Shown piece by piece: positions 58,904 through 64,000 of a DNA stretch of 64,000 bases. The notes beneath the pieces are model-generated. The model worked only from the letters and a program-made list of their open reading frames with translations, had not been told where the DNA came from and made no database searches. This stretch comes from Dermacentor variabilis (taxonomy: Eukaryota; Arthropoda; Arachnida; Ixodida; Ixodidae). The DNA lies in NCBI RefSeq assembly GCF_050947875.1, contig NC_134570.1:241048584-241112583 (forward strand), written 5' to 3'. Every line of letters begins with the position of its first letter. The first letter of the stretch is position 1. Made by a program: the position numbers and the translations under genes.

Positions 58904-59062
58904 GGACTAACCGTTCATCTCGTGGGGTGCAATGGCATGCGGACTAACCGTTCATCTCGTGAGGTGCAATGACATGTGGACTAACCGTTCATCTCGTGAG
59001 GTGCAATGGCATGGGGATTAACCGTTCATCTCATGAGGTGCCACTGCATTGGGACTAACGGT
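58904..59062 (+). repeat. 37-bp minisatellite, about 4.3 copies
   Basis: GGACTAACCGTTCATCTCGT units start at 58904, 58941, 58978, 59015 and (partial) 59052. The copies differ at a few bases. Confidence 0.95.
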
Positions 59063-59120
59063 TAAACCTGGTACCGTTAGTCCATTGAGGCTATCGGTTA
59101 GACATGGCCCCGTTAGTCCC
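59051..59120. repeat. Short inverted repeats of the minisatellite core
   Basis: GGACTAACGGT at 59052-59062 is perfectly complementary to ACCGTTAGTCC at 59073-59083. CCGTTAGTCCC near 59110-59120 pairs with the same arm. They form alternative small hairpins next to the tandem array. Confidence 0.85.
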
Positions 59121-59159
59121 AAAAGGGATTAATGGTTGTGGCAGCTCATATAGTCCCTT

Positions 59160-61470
59160 AAGGGATGAACCGCACACCCATTTGACTCTCTTTTGCCTTA
59201 GAGTGTAGCACATCACTGCAGAAAGCAAGCGGTAAGAAATAATAATTTTCACGGAAACTCCCATCGTGAAACGGTTTGCTAAATGGGCACAACAACATGG
59301 GCAACATACGCTCCGAAAGTGCTCTGTTGTCGTTGCACAAAGTTTACTACATGAACCATAAGCTTCGAGAATGCGCGCAAGCGTCAGACTTGCTTACCTT
59401 CAAGATGTGAACAGCAAGCGCTCCTTCGTCTCGCAGGCACGACGCGACGACGCTCTTTCCAGCGCGAACACTGTCGAATTGCCGATGGACACCACCGCAC
59501 AAAAGCACAACTTTCAACAAACTCTTCCACGCACCATAATTCGAAGCCACAGTACCAGGTATTTCACGAGCGAACGAGGACAGGCGAGAACAAAGGCAGC
59601 TCGGACGGGCGCTGTAGTACACGTAAAGCCTTTTTCACATGCTGCGACTGGAACGACGAAAATCGGTGCTGTCGCACGCGTCGCAGAGCGATTTTTAGAG
59701 GGCCCATTTCACATGATTGCGATCTTAAGAATGCCACTGGTGCGATTCCCAGGGTTGCTTACTGCCAGGTTTCGTGGCACACGTTGCATAATTATCTTAT
59801 TGTAATGAATAAAACGTTTACGTTATAATATTGTTGACTTTTCTTTATTAGGAGCAAATAATATGCTTGTTTTGTAATTTAAAAACGTGTTGAAGTTAAC
59901 ATTTGTTTCGGAGTGCGCAACGGCGGTTGCGGCAGCTCAGTGCGATGCACGGAGACTTTTAAACAACGCCGTGCGCAGCTACTTCAGCGGTTCAGTGCTG
60001 CGTGTTATCTCGTGCCTTCTACGTCTGTGTCGTTCTGTCTACGTTCTGTCTACTTATAAGATGACCTGTCAACAAGTTCATATAGCTACCCTTACCACAT
60101 ATGCAGTATTCTGAATTCGGCTGCAGCGAAGTCGTCGTGTCAGCTCAACGAGACCCTCGCGCTACACGTGCTCAGCGTCATCTTCTGGAGAAATTATGTG
60201 TGTGTATTGCTTGTGTTTGCGCATAAGTGGCTCCTGCTCCGAGCCATATTCTTGCACCAACCCGAAAGCCCACGCCTACCCCTGAACGAAGCCGCAAATG
60301 ATCTGTGTGCGATTGCTGAACGTGAAATGAGCAGCTACCGTCATTTGTGTAGAAACCTGTACGTGGCATCATAGCATTCTGAAAGACACGCCTGTCGTTC
60401 GCTTTGTTGTCCTGCGGCTCGTGCTGTTAGTATACTGTGAACCTCTGAGAAGACAATATCAATACGTGCTGTGCATAATGCAGGAACGTGGTTTTTCACC
60501 TTTCTGCTAAGCCTCGCGCGCTTCTCACAGTTAGCCTGTTTTGTGAAAATAATATTATTATTAATGTTATTAGCTGTTATAGTGCCTTCACTGTAATTTA
60601 TAGCAATCATCCAGATTTCTTAAGCTAGTCATGTATTTAACCGGTGTTCGATCAACATTGTTATGACATGGTAATGGAAGTCATTTCAAACTTGATTACT
60701 CAAAGGATGTACAAAGGAAAGCCTCAATGTTCATTCGTATATCTGGTATTCCTAAACAGATTCTATTTGCAGAATTGTACACCTGCTTGAATTGCCTCCA
60801 ATTTAATGCTCAAAGCTGCTCAGTGCTCATCCCTTTCCTTGCTCTCGAAAGGCTGCTTCAATGTCAAAGTTAGCTATAATTATTCATTTCGAAAGCTGAT
60901 CAATGGGTTTTTGTTCCACGGACACAATTAAGTTTTCTTTCACCCTCTCATTGACAGCCACGGAATGAAAATGTTCACTTTTATAAGTATCAAGATGCAA
61001 ACGTTCTGGAGTTTGTCCTCGGCTTGTTCTTAGTTATTAGCTTGTCCGTTCTTAGTTTGTACACATCCTATAGTGCGTGTGTTTGTATCAAGTTCAGGTG
61101 CTCTCATTGCAGTGATGTACGCATTTTTGTAAATATGTTGCAACAGAGCAATTTATTGAACTTTGTTTTCAAATCTACAAGATGCGGCCACACAGTAATG
61201 ACCACATCAATTAGCCAAAAAAATGCTGATTCAGCAGACATGCTGGAATCTATGCGAAATGAAGTTTTTGTCAAATGCTGGTCAAGTAACTGCAATATTT
61301 ACAGTTGCCCTTATTTTCGACAATCCAATGAGGAATATTATGCAAGGTTTGTTTATGCATAGCATAGGTCACAACCTTAATATCATGCAATGTTTTTTAT
61401 GCTCTACGCTGGTCACATGCTATACGAATATGCGAATAGCAGTTAATGTGCAGTTGTGCACTTCGAGACA
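59160..61470. other. No gene recognised
   Basis: Contains a 144-codon plus frame (59371-59805) overlapping a 91-codon minus frame, and several shorter frames. None shows a motif I can name. 59560-59800 reads like GC-rich repeat debris. Confidence 0.35.
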
Positions 61471-61472
61471 TT

Positions 61473-61578
61473 AACACAGTGATGCTTGTAGAAGGCAGTA
61501 TGGTGAGAGATGTGTGCGAGTCTTCAACACGGTGATGTTTGTTGAAGGCAGTATGGTGCGAGATGTGTGCAGAGAAAG
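61473..61578 (+). repeat. Two tandem copies of a 53-bp unit
   Basis: AACAC(A/G)GTGATG(C/T)TTGT...AGAAGGCAGTATGGTG units start at 61473 and 61526. Confidence 0.85.
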
Positions 61579-61828
61579 GATTGACACATGCTTGTGCATT
61601 TATTTATTTATTCTTTGTATACCTCAAAGGCTGCAAGGTTGGAGTATTAGGTGAGCGGGAAGTAAAGAAAACAGTTACAAAAGGAAGAAGGACACATCCT
61701 TATATAATACTTAACAAACAATAACAGAAAAATATATAAACAAAGCTCGTGCCAAGACAAATGGAATTAAAAGAAAAATGATTACAGGACACTAAAACAC
61801 GGGGAAGGCGAAGATGGAAATTCAAGAC

Positions 61829-61951
61829 GATGAGCAAAATGAGAACAAGGTGCAAGCAAGAGCCAACATTTCGACAAATAGACTTGTCTTCTTCAAGTCC
61901 ACTTGTCGAAACGTTGGTTCCTGCTTTCACCTTGTTCTCGTTTGGCTCATC
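61829..61951. repeat. 123-bp imperfect palindrome
   Basis: The left arm GATGAGCAAAATGAGAACAA, continuing GGTGCAAGC...CCAAC, mirrors the right arm, which ends TTGTTCTCGTTTGGCTCATC. The centre is TTCGACAAATAGACTTG / CAAGTCCACTTGTCGAA around TCTTCTT. The motif TCGAAACGTTGG resembles sequence seen at the ends of Penelope-like elements, from memory. Confidence 0.8.
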
Positions 61952-61954
61952 ATA

Positions 61955-64000
61955 CAGGGCACTAAGTTATACAAAGTCTAATGATAAAACCCAGCTAACG
62001 AACAAGGCTTTTACTAGTATAGAAAGGCCCATGTGTCACGGTGGCACGTACCCAGTGGCCCAAGAATGGGCTAGGTTAAACATAAGAAATTCAAGGAAAT
62101 AATTGAAGATCATGAGGTTTATGCAGTTCGATGATATCTGCGAGCTGAAATATTATTTACAATCTTTGTGTGGTGTAATTTTTGGTTACAAAGTGTGCTA
62201 TGGAACCTGGCACAACCAGACCATCGATACTTCGGGAATCTTTTTACCCTTCCTCTTTACCTCGGTGTGGAGTAGCAAGCCAGGGACATGTTCGTTTGGC
62301 CAACTTTTCCGCTTTTTCTCCAATCAAGTATTCTTCTCTCTATCAGCCCATTTTATCAATTCTGACATGTTTCACAAAGACGGGCCTAGCAATTGTAGGG
62401 GTCGGGGAGTTCTTATTTCTTCAAAATGTAATCTAAATCTCACACTAGTGAATATATTGCTTCCCTTGGAAATGCAGTCGGTTTGCTAACACTTCCTTCG
62501 TGCTATTACTCCATGATGCCCTTCTACAGCTATCAACATTCCATGAAAAAGCCCTCATTGTGTTATTCAGGGACTAACGTCCCATCAATTCCTTGGATGA
62601 ACACAGTCTTTGCTGACAACTGCACCTCACCTCCCAACATAAAATCGCCCACTTTTGTCTTTTCCACAGGTTCCATAATACCCTGCCATGAAATAGCACA
62701 CTCATCTTTTATGGCCATGGCATCCCATCCATGGGAATTCAGTTTGCCCACCACGTGCTCACACAGTTACATTTCAGCACTACTTCATCCATATAGTACG
62801 ATTGAAATGATCTGTCCATTTTTATCACTACTGCAACTGACAACTATTTCAACTCGCTTTTTACCACTTATTTGTTGTAAACTAATCAACATATTCAAAC
62901 ACTATCTATATGCCCACCCCTCATGTAATGCCCATGTTGTGCCTTTGAGGTATAGTAAAGAAACGAATACAAGCTACATTTAAAACTTCTGATTGCACTA
63001 TCGCAGCACGAAAAATGTAATCACTTTTACTTATTGCACTGCTGGTGTGGTTCTGCTGGAGCACTATCGCCAGCGACAGGTCAAGAATACAATGGCAAAT
63101 GCTTTGGAGCGGAACATATGATTATGCACTTGTGAATCACTTTATGTGGGGCTGAACTCGCAAAGCTATTTGTTCATCAGTGGTTTTGGCAGTTGGTTTG
63201 AGTTTCCTTTTGTGAACAATTCTAGTGAAAGTTTTTGTGAATGGTGCCCCTGATTCACCTCCTCTCTGCTTTGCCCATGACCATGTTCACCTTACTCAAG
63301 TGCTGTTGTGTCACAAGCTCTGTGTAGTGACTGTTTGTAACACTATGCTGAACAGGGATGTTACAACTAGGTACACTATAGAAGATTGCAATCAGGTAGA
63401 AAATTGTGCTAGTTGGAGTGGATGTATACTTAAAATTAGCATGAAAAATAATGGCAACACAATGAGAATGGCACGGGAAGTGTGCTTTTTAACAACTGAA
63501 GTTTAATCATAGGAACACACAAAAGGCAAACACACTTCAATGTGCATGCCATTAAGTTACATCATGGAACTAAATTAACTAGCAGCTGCAACTCACTATC
63601 TAGCAAAGAGAAGGTTGAGGTACCTAATTATTGTGTTTCCTCTGTATAAATATGAAATTTGAGTTCCTGCAGATTTTCATCTTCATGGTTCTTTCTAATT
63701 TCAGTTCACTTGAACAAAGGCTTGCAACTATAACTGTTACTATGTGCCGAGAGCAGCGAGGTAGACATTCCCTTTAATGTATTGTGCTGACTTAGATGCT
63801 CATTTACACAGTTGGCAGTCTTCCCAAAGTGAACTTGTAGAAGCTTTCCTTATGCAAAGGGGCCTGTTAACGTTCTATCTGCTTGTTGATCGTAGGATGC
63901 AGCTGCTTGCTTATTCCATAATCTGACTCGATGCCACATACGTTCAGCTAGTGTCTTCCTTTTGTGTGTTATTCTATTAGGCTTCAGCTTGAAGAGTGCT
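61955..64000. other. No gene recognised
   Basis: AT-rich, with open frames of at most 166 codons (62483-62983, plus). A minus frame (62754-62563) starting MVGKLNSHGWDAMAIKDE looks protein-like but was not identified. Confidence 0.35.

Noticed and set aside
59371..59805. 144-codon plus-strand gene
   Set aside because: No recognisable motif, an overlapping open frame on the other strand, and repeat-like sequence at its end.
62483..62983. 166-codon plus-strand gene
   Set aside because: Low-complexity composition typical of chance frames in AT-rich DNA, no motif, no splice context.

Overview
The window looks like nuclear DNA of an arthropod, most probably an ixodid (hard) tick. The reasons are tRNA-derived SINEs with the tick-type body, RTE and I/Jockey-like LINEs, Ty3/gypsy pieces, Penelope-like elements with GIY-YIG domains, and genes split by ordinary GT-AG introns. 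There are no bacterial operons, rRNA or tRNA genes. The organism call rests on recognised repeat families only.

Layout. 1-6000 is a graveyard of nested retroelements: a SINE, an internally deleted Ty3/gypsy element (gag, protease and pre-RT relics on the minus strand), an LTR-like block, a second gypsy integrase relic, and an RTE 3' end with inverted partial copies. 6955-8906 (minus) is a broken multi-domain gene with two C2H2 fingers and a transposase-like body. 9052-42040 is the dominant feature: an uninterrupted 33 kb satellite of about 485 copies of a 68-bp, GC-rich, CpG-dense monomer, with several layers of higher-order duplication. 42570-58500 (plus) holds eight recognisable coding blocks of a spliced gene resembling the SAMD3-like family of multicopy animal proteins. 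It carries at least three apparent lesions, and its introns are filled with a Penelope palindrome, nested LINEs, a SINE, a Tigger-like element and a MITE. 58900-64000 is mostly featureless, with a 37-bp minisatellite and a large hairpin.

How the parts relate. No intact cellular gene could be demonstrated. The two broken genes face away from each other across the satellite and, from memory of related animal proteins, may be parts of one transposon-derived family. The very long plus-strand open reading frames over 9-42 kb are a by-product of the monomer having no stop codon in any plus frame, and I do not annotate them as genes. The most novel item is the satellite: its 68-bp unit, its two-domain organisation and its recent kilobase-scale duplications.
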